Made by a program: the position numbers and the translations under genes
Shown: positions 1-6,158 of the stretch, piece after piece
How positions within the stretch are numbered: the stretch's first letter is position 1
Layout of the letters: each line of letters begins with the position of its first letter
Origin: DATILI01 sp035476635
GTDB taxonomy: Bacteria > Pseudomonadota > Gammaproteobacteria > Burkholderiales > Burkholderiaceae_C
DNA length: 15,584 bases
Assembly (NCBI GenBank): GCA_035476635.1
Contig: DATILI010000220.1
Span: 1-15,584, forward strand
Direction: 5' to 3'
The notes under the pieces: generated by a model
Databases searched by the model: none
What the model saw: the letters and a program-made list of their open reading frames with translations, nothing else
Told to the model about the DNA's origin: nothing

Positions 1-139
1 CCGGCACGCTGGCCGCAACACCCGCACCCGACTGGATGCGTAGCGTATGGCCCAGGGCTTTAAGTTTCTTGGCCGTCTCAGGTGTGACGGCCACACGGGT
101 TTCGCCCACCGTAGTTTCGGCGGGTACGCCAATCAGCAT
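1..139 (-). CDS. pntA: NAD(P) transhydrogenase subunit alpha, N-terminal fragment (cut by left edge)
   Basis: Only the first 46 codons are visible; the gene runs off the left edge. The protein begins MLIGVPAETTVGETRVAVTP and continues with a GH and a GAGVAAS segment. This is the first Rossmann half of the alanine dehydrogenase/PntA N-terminal family, and the PAET..GETRVA wording is typical of proton-translocating transhydrogenase alpha. In the family, PntA binds NAD(H) in the cytoplasm and, with PntB, couples hydride transfer to NADP+ with proton movement across the inner membrane. The ATG at 139 is supported by an AGGAGA ribosome site about 6 bases upstream. Alanine dehydrogenase is the main alternative, but its N-terminus normally reads differently (GVPKEIK..E.RVALTP). 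The gene is divergent from the Nudix gene. Confidence 0.82.
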   Translation of the reverse strand, partial: MLIGVPAETTVGETRVAVTPETAKKLKALGHTLRIQSGAGVAASVP

Positions 140-262
140 GGGGCGTCTCCTCGAATCGTTGAAATTAAACTGACCGCGAGCTTACATGAGTTTGCTTTCT
201 GTTTTTGGAATGCTGTCGCCCGCGCAGCTTCATGCGCGGCTCCGCAGTCCCCATAATCGTGC
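140..262. promoter_or_regulatory. Divergent intergenic region between pntA and the Nudix gene
   Basis: This 123-base gap is visibly more AT-rich in its left half than the flanking genes and must hold promoters for both directions. For the plus strand, a CATAAT -10 element lies at 252-257 with a weak TTCATG at 229-234 (17-base spacing). On the minus strand, TTTAAT (reading towards pntA) is a possible -10, but no good -35 accompanies it. A perfect 6-bp inverted repeat (CCGCGC, 8-base loop, GCGCGG) spans 220-239 and overlaps the proposed -35; it could be an operator or simply chance in GC-rich DNA. Confidence 0.5.
252..257 (+). promoter_or_regulatory. -10 element of the Nudix gene
   Basis: CATAAT matches the sigma-70 -10 consensus at five of six positions. 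It ends only 5 bases before the ATG at 263, so transcription is expected to start at or next to the A of the start codon. There is no Shine-Dalgarno sequence. The message would therefore be leaderless. Confidence 0.45.
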
Positions 263-763
263 ATGGACACACGATGGAAACCCAGCGTCACGGTCGCTGC
301 AATCATTGAAAAAGACGGGAAATTCCTCCTCGTCGAGGAAGAAACGCCCGAGGGCCTGAAGCTCAACAACCCCGCCGGCCACCTCGACCCGGGCGAATCG
401 CCGGCCGATGGCTGCGCGCGCGAAACGTTGGAAGAGACCTCGCACCGCTTCTCGCCCACGGCGCTGGTCGGCGTCTACCTCTCGCGCATGCAACGGGCAA
501 GCACCGGCGAAGACATCACCTATTTGCGCTTTGCCTTTTGCGGCGAACTGGGCGAGGCCGAGGCCGGCCGCGCACTGGACCACGGCATCGTGCGCACGCT
601 CTGGATGACGCCCGAGGAAATCCGCGCCAGCGCCGAGCGCCACCGCAGCCCGCTGCTGCTGCGCTGCGTCGAGGACTACCTGGCCGGCAAACGCCACCCG
701 CTGGAGTTGGTCTATACCGATCCGGCCGTGACCGACCAAGGCACCGTGCTGGGCGGAAAATAG
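263..763 (+). CDS. nudJ: Nudix hydrolase, NudJ-type
   Basis: This 166-residue protein resembles E. coli NudJ over its length: an N-terminal KPSVTVAAIIEKDGKFLLVEE strand region, a PAGHLDPGES loop, and a C-terminal RSPLLLRCVEDY..G.R.PLE stretch. The Nudix box runs from G39 to about S60 (G39-x5-E45-x7-R53-E54-x2-E57-E58). The metal-binding glutamates E54, E57 and E58 are present. The usual final Gly-aliphatic of the box is Ser-His here, and the residue after R-E is Thr. NudJ-type enzymes hydrolyse nucleoside di- and triphosphates and the thiamine precursor HMP-PP in the cytoplasm; the substrate cannot be told from sequence. The ATG matches the start of NudJ, and no Shine-Dalgarno site precedes it. 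In E. coli nudJ lies directly before mnmA; here a tcu block separates them. The gene is convergent with tcuB, 22 bases apart. Confidence 0.85.
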   Translation: MDTRWKPSVTVAAIIEKDGKFLLVEEETPEGLKLNNPAGHLDPGESPADGCARETLEETSHRFSPTALVGVYLSRMQRASTGEDITYLRFAFCGELGEAEAGRALDHGIVRTLWMTPEEIRASAERHRSPLLLRCVEDYLAGKRHPLELVYTDPAVTDQGTVLGGK

Positions 764-785
764 CGCCGCCGGGGCTGACTCCACC

Positions 786-1958
786 TCACTCGTCGCCCAG
801 CTGCAAGCCACTGAGCCGGCGCTTCTCGATCGCCCACTTGAGCAGGGCGGCGCTGCGGTAGATGCCATGCGCGAACTTGCCGTAGGGCAGGGTCAGGAAC
901 AGCGCCATCACTACTCCCAGGTGCACGGCCAGCAGCAGTGCCATGGCGCCGGTGTCGCGCCAGGCCAGCAGCGCCAGGCCGCTGAGGCTGGTGAAGAACA
1001 GCAGCGCGATGAAGCCCAGGTCCATTGGCTTTTGCGCCGCATCGCCGTGCATCGGATGGCGCTTGAGGTTGAGGCAGAACAGCCCGGCCGGTCCGATCAG
1101 CAAGCCGATGCCGCCGGCAGTGCCCAGCAACACCGGCAGGCTCCAGAACGGGTATGGCGCCTGCCAACGCAGGCCGTAGTGGTACAGCGTGGCGACGCTG
1201 GTGGCGGCAAAGCACAGCAGGAAACCGTAGAACGTGCAATGGTGAAAGCGCCGGCGCCACAAGGTGAAGGCATCGTCCGCTTCATTGCAGCCCTGGCCGT
1301 GCCCGCCGTCCAGGTACTTCAAGCGCAGCGCATTGCCCGCGGCTTCGGCCAGCGCCGCCCTGCCCGTGCCCTTGGACGGCGCGCCCGGCGCCACATCGCG
1401 CCAGAAGCGCGCCACGCCAATCGCCAGCGCCAGCAGCGCAAAGCCGAACACCGCGCCGAACAGGACGGCCAGCGTGTTGTGCGGAAAGACGGCATAGAAG
1501 TTGCCCGCCAGCGGCGCATGCCAGAGCGCGCCTTTCGCCTGCACCGCCATTAGGAGGAACAGCGCCAGGCCGGCCGCGAGTGCGAGCGCCATCGTCAATC
1601 CGTTGCGCTTGTAGAGCGCACCAAAGGCGTTCGGCCAGGCGTAGTCGTGGTACGTCTGCCCGCGCACCGTGGCCATGGCCTGCGGCACGTTGACGGCAAA
1701 TTCATGCGGTGGCGCGTACTGGCAGGCATGCAGGCAGGCGCCACAGTTGTGGCACAGGTTGGCCAGATAGTGGATGTCGGCCTTACCGAACTCCAGGCGC
1801 CGCGCCATCGCGGGGAACACCGCGCAAAAGCCTTCGCAATAGCGGCAGGCATTGCAAATCTGCATCTGCCGCGCCACTTCACCCTCGCCCGCGCTCAGGG
1901 GCAGCACGCCATTGGCCAATGCCTGTGCCTCGCGCGCCAGCGCTTCAAGCTGTTGCAT
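786..1958 (-). CDS. tcuB: Tricarballylate utilization 4Fe-4S membrane protein TcuB
   Basis: The 390-residue protein has an N-terminal ferredoxin-like part with two cysteine clusters, C35-x2-C38-x2-C41-x3-C45 and C69-x2-C72-x2-C75-x3-C79, which would hold two 4Fe-4S clusters. The rest is membrane protein with about six helices (near 121-139, 162-184, 241-261, 272-294, 313-333 and 337-357) and histidines such as H239, H240, H260 and H346 that could bind heme. In Salmonella, TcuB (formerly CitB) re-oxidises the reduced flavin of TcuA and passes electrons to the quinone pool. The length matches that family. I chose the ATG at 1958 because a strong GGGGAGG lies 6 bases upstream. The open frame continues 39 codons further, but that part has no family resemblance. 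The start lies inside tcuA (14-bp overlap), which implies translational coupling. Confidence 0.88.
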   Translation of the reverse strand: MQQLEALAREAQALANGVLPLSAGEGEVARQMQICNACRYCEGFCAVFPAMARRLEFGKADIHYLANLCHNCGACLHACQYAPPHEFAVNVPQAMATVRGQTYHDYAWPNAFGALYKRNGLTMALALAAGLALFLLMAVQAKGALWHAPLAGNFYAVFPHNTLAVLFGAVFGFALLALAIGVARFWRDVAPGAPSKGTGRAALAEAAGNALRLKYLDGGHGQGCNEADDAFTLWRRRFHHCTFYGFLLCFAATSVATLYHYGLRWQAPYPFWSLPVLLGTAGGIGLLIGPAGLFCLNLKRHPMHGDAAQKPMDLGFIALLFFTSLSGLALLAWRDTGAMALLLAVHLGVVMALFLTLPYGKFAHGIYRSAALLKWAIEKRRLSGLQLGDE

Positions 1959-3360
1959 GCTGCGCCTCCCCGATGGCCGCGAACGCGGCGCGTGCGGCCT
2001 GCGTGCCCGCGATGCGGCCGAACGCGGTACCGATCGACATGCCGACGCCGGCCGTGTAACCCTGGCCCAGCACATTGCCCGCCATCATCTCGCCGGCCAC
2101 GAACAGGTTGGGGCTGGGCACGCCGGCAAAGTGCACGGCGGCCTCTTCGTTCACCTTCAGGCCGAGGTAGGTGAAGGTGATGCCGGGCTTGAGCGCGTAG
2201 CCATAGAAGGGCGCCGTATCGATGGGCCGGGCCCAGTGCGACTTGGCCGGGGCCACGCCCTCGGTGTGGCAATCATCCAGGGCCGTGTGGTCGAACGTGC
2301 CGACGCGGCAGGCTGCGTTGTAGTTCCCCAATGTCTGCATGAACGCGGCTTCGGGCAGGCCGAGCTGGCGCGCGAGTTCGGGCAAGGTATCGGCCTTCAC
2401 GCCCGGGAACACCGGCGGCATGAAGCGGCCGACGGCCTTGGCGTCGATGATCGAATAGCCGACCTGCCCCGGCTGCAGCGCCACCAGGCGGCCCCAGATC
2501 GCATAGCGCTTGGGCCAGAAGTCCTCGCCCTCGTCATAGAAGCGCGCGCCCTCGCGGTTGAGCACCACGCCGAGCGAGACGCAGTCGATGCGCGTGCAGA
2601 TGCCTCCGTTATACAGCGGCGCGCGCGCGTCGATGGCCACGCAGTGCGATTGCGATGGGTCGCCGATGGTGTCCGCGCCGGCGTCGATCATGTGCTTGAG
2701 CAGCACGCCCATGTTGAAACGCGTGCCGCGGATCAGGAAGTTGTCGGCCGGCCATTCGCCGCGTTCGTTCTGGCCCCAGGCCTCGCGCAGCCAGTCGCGG
2801 TTCGACTCGAAGCCGCCGGCTGCCAGCACGCAGGCCCGCGCCGCAATGCGCTCGCCCTGCGCCGTGCGCGCTGCGACGAAGCGGCCGCCCTCCAGCTCGA
2901 TGCTGTCCACCGGCGTTTCATAGCGGATCTGCACGCCCAGTTGTTCGGCGCTGCGGTAGTAGGCGTTGACCAGCGCCTTGCCGCCGCCCATGAAGAAGGC
3001 ATTGGTGCGCGCCACATGCAAAGCGCCTGACAGTGGCGGCTGGAAGTGCACGCCATGCCGGCGCATCCAGTCGCGGCAGGTCGATGAAGCGCGGATCACC
3101 AGCCGCGCCAGTTTTTCATCGGTGACGCCGGCGGTGACCTTGCGCAGGTCCTGCCAGAACTCTTCTTCCGGGTAGGCGTCGATCAGCACATCCTGCGGCG
3201 CGTCGTGCATGCAGCGCAGGTTGCGCGTGTGCATGGAGTTGCCGCCGCGCCAGGCACGTGGCGCGGCTTCGAGCAACAGCACGCTGGCCCCGGCCTCGCG
3301 CGCCATCAGCGCGGCGCACAAGGCGGCGTTGCCGCCGCCGATCACAAGCACATCGATCAT
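1945..3360 (-). CDS. tcuA: FAD-dependent tricarballylate dehydrogenase TcuA
   Basis: The 471-residue flavoprotein (Salmonella TcuA is of similar size) is of the fumarate reductase/succinate dehydrogenase flavoprotein type. The ADP-binding fold is at the N-terminus: G8-G-G10-N-A-A13, with E31 at the end of the second strand to hold the ribose. Further family features are RGGNSMHTRN after the first Rossmann unit, GGFESNRDWL in the FAD domain, a middle substrate-binding domain, and a C-terminal FVAGEMMAGNVLGQGYTAG segment that closes over the flavin. TcuA oxidises tricarballylate to cis-aconitate, which enters the TCA cycle; TcuB re-oxidises the FAD. The ATG at 3360 places the GGG motif at residues 8-10, as usual, and has GGGAG 10 bases upstream; an alternative start 14 codons earlier adds nothing conserved. 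Close FAD dehydrogenases act on other organic acids, so the substrate rests on the TcuB and LysR neighbours. Confidence 0.88.
   Translation of the reverse strand: MIDVLVIGGGNAALCAALMAREAGASVLLLEAAPRAWRGGNSMHTRNLRCMHDAPQDVLIDAYPEEEFWQDLRKVTAGVTDEKLARLVIRASSTCRDWMRRHGVHFQPPLSGALHVARTNAFFMGGGKALVNAYYRSAEQLGVQIRYETPVDSIELEGGRFVAARTAQGERIAARACVLAAGGFESNRDWLREAWGQNERGEWPADNFLIRGTRFNMGVLLKHMIDAGADTIGDPSQSHCVAIDARAPLYNGGICTRIDCVSLGVVLNREGARFYDEGEDFWPKRYAIWGRLVALQPGQVGYSIIDAKAVGRFMPPVFPGVKADTLPELARQLGLPEAAFMQTLGNYNAACRVGTFDHTALDDCHTEGVAPAKSHWARPIDTAPFYGYALKPGITFTYLGLKVNEEAAVHFAGVPSPNLFVAGEMMAGNVLGQGYTAGVGMSIGTAFGRIAGTQAARAAFAAIGEAQHATA
1965..1971 (-). promoter_or_regulatory. Ribosome binding site of tcuB
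   Basis: Read on the minus strand this is GGGGAGG, 6 bases before the ATG at 1958. It lies inside the end of the tcuA coding sequence. It decides the tcuB start against the longer open frame and is among the strongest Shine-Dalgarno sites in the window. Confidence 0.7.
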
Positions 3361-3485
3361 GGTTGCCGCGCTCCCAGGGGCTGCGCGCAGCGATATCGGC
3401 AAGCGGTTGAACGGGCGTTGTGCATAGCGCCCAGACTGTAGCGAGGGGCGGCAAATCGAAGAAGCCTCTCGCGTGGCATGAGGCC
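3361..3485 (-). promoter_or_regulatory. tcuA upstream region with candidate promoter
   Basis: This gap separates the LysR gene from tcuA on the same strand. Read on the minus strand it contains TACAGT (3440-3435; four of six matches to the -10 consensus), preceded at 17 bases by TTCTTC (3463-3458), a poor -35. A weak -35 is usual for promoters that need an activator. The predicted transcription start is near 3428, giving a leader of about 67 bases before tcuA. No terminator-like hairpin with a U run follows the LysR gene. Confidence 0.4.
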
Positions 3486-3500
3486 ATCACGAATCGTGAT
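3486..3500. promoter_or_regulatory. Perfect T-N11-A palindrome, candidate LysR-type operator
   Basis: ATCACGAATCGTGAT is a perfect inverted repeat with 7-bp arms around one central base. The inner 13 bases fit the LysR-family box T-N11-A exactly. It overlaps the last codons and stop of the LysR gene. Its centre lies about 65 bases upstream of the start predicted from the tcuA -10, the classical position of the LysR recognition site. Binding by the adjacent regulator is inference. Confidence 0.5.
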
Positions 3501-4425
3501 GCGCCAGTTCTGCCCCAGCCCAGCGGCCGGCCTGCATCAGCGCACGCGCGCACTCGGCCAGCACCACTCTTGCCGCCAGCGCCGCCGGCGAGAGTTCATC
3601 GTCGGACAGGCTGCACAGCGAATTGCGCCGCCGCGCCAGCGGATCGGTGATCTCGGCCAGGTGAAAGCGCTCGGCCGCGTCGGCAAATCGGCCGACCGCC
3701 GCCCAGGGCTGGATGGTGGCGCCCAGGCCCGCATCGACCGCCTCCATCAGCATCGCCAGCGAGTCGATTTCTGCCGCCAGCGTGGGCCTCCACCGGGCCC
3801 GCGCGAACGCGGCGTCCAGCGTGCTGCGCAGGCCATGCGGGCCGGTTGGCAGGATCAGCGGCACGCCCTTGAGCTGCGCCATGCGCACGCGGGCGGGCGG
3901 CTCGGCCGCCAGGCCGCGGCGCGAGCGGATCCAGAACAGCTTTTCCTCCAGCAGCGGCGTCACGCTCCAGCGCCGCGCCGGGTGGGTATCGAACAGCACC
4001 GCCAGATCCAGCTGGCGCGCATTCAGCATGGTCGACAAATGGCCCGAGAGGCTTTCCACCATGTGCAGGCGCACATCGGGGTAGCGCTGGTGCATGGCCT
4101 GCATCAGCGGCAGGCCGAGCACCGAGGCGGTGGTGGGCGCCAGGCCCACGCTCACGGTGCCTGACAGGCGCAACTGCTGGGCCGCGCGGGCGGCCTGCTC
4201 GGTGTGGCGCAGTGCCAGTTGCGCCTCGCGAAAGAAGGCCAGGCCGGCTTCGGTCGGCGTCACGCCCTTGCTCGTGCGTTGCAGCAGGCGTGTCGCCAGT
4301 TCGCCCTCGAGCCGGCTGATTTGCTGGCTCAGGGCGGATTGGACGAGATCCAGGTCGAGCGCGGCGCGGCCCATGCTGCCCAGCTCCACGACGCGGACGA
4401 AATAGCGCAGCTGCCTCAGTTCCAT
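3487..4425 (-). CDS. tcuR: LysR-family transcriptional regulator of the tcu genes (TcuR/Nac-like)
   Basis: The 312-residue protein has the LysR layout and length. Residues 1-60 form the winged helix-turn-helix (MELRQLRYFVRVVELGS, then QSALSQQISRLEGELATRLL and TSKGVTPTEAG). A linker helix follows, then the periplasmic-binding-protein-like effector domain from about residue 90 (GTVSVGLAPTTASVLGLPLM). It reads close to Nac and TcuR of enterobacteria. The role as regulator of tcuAB is inferred from position: same strand, directly upstream, 126 bases away, with a T-N11-A palindrome at the junction. Salmonella tcuR likewise adjoins tcuABC. I chose the ATG at 4425 because the protein then begins at the family's normal MELRQLRYF; the frame extends 23 codons further without similarity. 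It is divergent from mnmA across 71 bases. Assignment to LysR is certain; the name tcuR is less so. Confidence 0.85.
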   Translation of the reverse strand: MELRQLRYFVRVVELGSMGRAALDLDLVQSALSQQISRLEGELATRLLQRTSKGVTPTEAGLAFFREAQLALRHTEQAARAAQQLRLSGTVSVGLAPTTASVLGLPLMQAMHQRYPDVRLHMVESLSGHLSTMLNARQLDLAVLFDTHPARRWSVTPLLEEKLFWIRSRRGLAAEPPARVRMAQLKGVPLILPTGPHGLRSTLDAAFARARWRPTLAAEIDSLAMLMEAVDAGLGATIQPWAAVGRFADAAERFHLAEITDPLARRRNSLCSLSDDELSPAALAARVVLAECARALMQAGRWAGAELAHHDS

Positions 4426-4496
4426 GCTTGGATGCCGTTGTGTGGGTGTCCCGACGAATGCCGGGCTTATGGGATGGCTGGGATAATCGCACACCT
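4426..4496. promoter_or_regulatory. Divergent promoter region between the LysR gene and mnmA
   Basis: In this 71-base gap the plus strand carries GATAAT at 4482-4487, a -10 element ending 9 bases before the mnmA ATG; the predicted start near 4494 leaves about 3 leader bases and no Shine-Dalgarno. No convincing -35 precedes it at 16-18 bases. On the minus strand the only weak -10 I see for the LysR gene is around CATAAG. The two promoters must overlap if both lie here, so autoregulation by the LysR protein could also touch mnmA. Confidence 0.4.
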
Positions 4497-5606
4497 ATGG
4501 CAAAGCAGCGCGTGGTGGTCGGTTTGAGCGGAGGCGTGGACTCCGCGGTCAGCGCGCACCTGCTCAAAGCCCAGGGCCATGAGGTCATCGGCATCTTCAT
4601 GAAGAACTGGGAAGACGATGATGACAGCGAGTACTGTTCGTCCAACGTCGATTTCGTCGATGCCGCCGCGGTGGCCGATGTGCTCGGCATCGAGATCGAG
4701 CACGTCAACTTCGCGGCCGACTACAAGGACCGCGTGTTCAGCGAGTTCCTGCGCGAGTACCAGGCCGGCCGCACGCCCAACCCCGACATCCTGTGCAACG
4801 CCGAGATCAAGTTCAAGGCCTTCCTCGACCATGCGATGCGCCTGGGGGCCGAGAAAATCGCCACCGGGCATTACGCAAGAGTGCGTGAACGCGATCACCG
4901 CTTCCAGCTCCTCAAGGGCCTGGACTCGTCCAAGGACCAGAGCTACTTTTTGCACCGGCTGAATCAGGCGCAGCTATCCAAGACCTTGTTCCCCGTGGGC
5001 GAGCTGCACAAGACCGAGGTGCGCCGCATCGCCGCCGAGATCGGCCTGCCGAACGCGAAGAAGAAGGACTCGACCGGCATCTGCTTCATCGGCGAGCGGC
5101 CGTTCCGCGAATTCCTGAACCGCTACATCTCCAAGGAGCCCGGGCCCATCCGCGATGAAAAAGGCCGCGTGCTGGGCCAGCACCAGGGCCTGAGCTTCTA
5201 TACGCTGGGCCAGCGCCAGGGCCTGGGTATTGGTGGCGTGAAGGAAAAGGGCTCCCAGCGCGGCGGCGGGGAGCACGCGCCATGGTTCGTTGCGCGCAAG
5301 GACATGGCCAAGAACACGCTGTGGGTGGTGCAGGGCCACGGCCATCCCTGGCTGCAGTCGCTTGCGCTCGACGCCGATGACGCGAGCTGGGTCGCGGGCA
5401 GTGCGCCCGCAGAAGGCAGCTATGCCTCCAAGACGCGCTACCGCCAGGCCGACGCGCCTTGCCGCCTGCAATCCGATGCCAACGGCGCATTCAGCCTGCG
5501 TTTTCCCGAGGCCCAATGGGCCGTGACGCCGGGCCAGTCGGCCGTGCTGTACGACGGGGAGATTTGCCTGGGCGGCGGCGTGATTGCCAGCGCGGCCAGC
5601 GACTGA
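4497..5606 (+). CDS. mnmA: tRNA-specific 2-thiouridylase MnmA
   Basis: The 369-residue protein is nearly the same length as E. coli MnmA (368). The PP-loop ATP pyrophosphatase motif SGGVDS is at residues 11-16. The two catalytic cysteines of the family are C100 (in GRTPNPDILCN) and C196 (in DSTGICFIGERPFREFL), separated as in E. coli. A TGHYAR segment at 123-128 and the C-terminal beta-barrel domain are present. MnmA adenylates U34 of tRNA-Lys, -Glu and -Gln and inserts sulfur passed from the Tus relay, supporting decoding of A-ending codons. The ATG at 4497 matches the family start (MAKQRVVVGLSGG). An in-frame upstream extension to 4428 overlaps the regulator's promoter region and is not conserved. 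It is convergent with ssb, 7 bases apart, with no terminator between. Confidence 0.96.
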   Translation: MAKQRVVVGLSGGVDSAVSAHLLKAQGHEVIGIFMKNWEDDDDSEYCSSNVDFVDAAAVADVLGIEIEHVNFAADYKDRVFSEFLREYQAGRTPNPDILCNAEIKFKAFLDHAMRLGAEKIATGHYARVRERDHRFQLLKGLDSSKDQSYFLHRLNQAQLSKTLFPVGELHKTEVRRIAAEIGLPNAKKKDSTGICFIGERPFREFLNRYISKEPGPIRDEKGRVLGQHQGLSFYTLGQRQGLGIGGVKEKGSQRGGGEHAPWFVARKDMAKNTLWVVQGHGHPWLQSLALDADDASWVAGSAPAEGSYASKTRYRQADAPCRLQSDANGAFSLRFPEAQWAVTPGQSAVLYDGEICLGGGVIASAASD

Positions 5607-5613
5607 CGCGCGA

Positions 5614-6129
5614 TCAGAACGGAATATCGTCGTCCATGTCGTCAAACCCGCTCGACGACTTGGCTGGTGCCTGGCGTTGTGCCGGGGCCGGTGCGGCCGG
5701 GCGCGAAGCCGGTGCGGGCGGGCGGCGCGGGGCATTATCGTAGCCGCCACCATCATCATCGGGCGACGACGAAGATGACGGCGCGCCCATGCCCTGGCGG
5801 CTGCCCAGCATCTGCATCTGGTCGGCGCGGATTTCGGTGGTGAATTTCTCCACGCCGGCCTGGTCGGTCCATTTGCGGGTGCGCAAGGATCCTTCCACGT
5901 AGACCTGCGAGCCCTTGCGCAGGTATTCGCCGGCGATTTCGGCGAGGCGGCCGTTGAACACCACGCGGTGCCATTCGGTGGCCTCTTTCATTTCGCCCGA
6001 CTGCTTGTCTTTCCATTTGTCGGTGGTGGCGATGGTGACATTGGCCACGCGGTCGCCGCTGGGAAAGGTGCGCATCTCCGGGTCGCGCCCCAGGTTGCCC
6101 ACGATGATGACTTTGTTGACGGATGCCAT
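5614..6129 (-). CDS. ssb: Single-stranded DNA-binding protein
   Basis: The 171-residue protein starts MASVNKVIIVGNLGRDPEMR, the standard first strand of the bacterial SSB OB-fold, which extends to about residue 110 (including EWHRVVFNGRLAEIAGEYLRKGS and VYVEGSLRTRKW). A flexible linker rich in Ser, Pro, Ala and Asp follows (about 112-160). The acidic tail ends DDMDDDIPF, the tip that recruits repair and replication partners. SSB coats single-stranded DNA as a tetramer. The start has GGAGA 9 bases upstream. The gene lies 24 bases after the MFS transporter on the same strand, and may also have its own promoter at the end of that gene. uvrA lies beyond the MFS gene in the opposite direction. Confidence 0.97.
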   Translation of the reverse strand: MASVNKVIIVGNLGRDPEMRTFPSGDRVANVTIATTDKWKDKQSGEMKEATEWHRVVFNGRLAEIAGEYLRKGSQVYVEGSLRTRKWTDQAGVEKFTTEIRADQMQMLGSRQGMGAPSSSSSPDDDGGGYDNAPRRPPAPASRPAAPAPAQRQAPAKSSSGFDDMDDDIPF

Positions 6130-6152
6130 GTTTGATTCTCCAGAATGTGCAG

Positions 6153-6158
6153 ATTATG
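6153..6158 (-). promoter_or_regulatory. Candidate -10 element of ssb
   Basis: Read on the minus strand this is CATAAT, overlapping the stop codon of the MFS gene. It predicts a transcript start near 6146 and a leader of about 17 bases that still contains the ssb GGAGA site. The -35 region (GCTGGC at 17 bases) is poor. An own promoter would let ssb be expressed apart from the transporter. Confidence 0.35.

Noticed and set aside
220..239. 6-bp inverted repeat as a terminator
   Set aside because: It lies between two divergent starts where no transcript ends, and no U run follows; it is kept only as a possible operator.
1959..2075. Longer N-terminus for TcuB
   Set aside because: The 39 extra residues are Arg/Ser/Pro-rich and overlap tcuA deeply; the strong GGGGAGG site marks the start at 1958.
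1852..3030. A 392-codon plus-strand frame opposite tcuA and tcuB
   Set aside because: It spans two real genes on the other strand and shows no domain; its length is explained by GC-rich third positions.
3464..3484. GCCTC/GAGGC inverted repeat next to the LysR box as a terminator for the LysR gene
   Set aside because: Only a 5-bp stem with an 11-base loop and no U run; expected by chance at this GC content.
4428..4496. Longer N-terminus for MnmA
   Set aside because: The extra 23 residues cover the divergent promoter, are not part of the MnmA family, and would place the PP-loop too far from the start.
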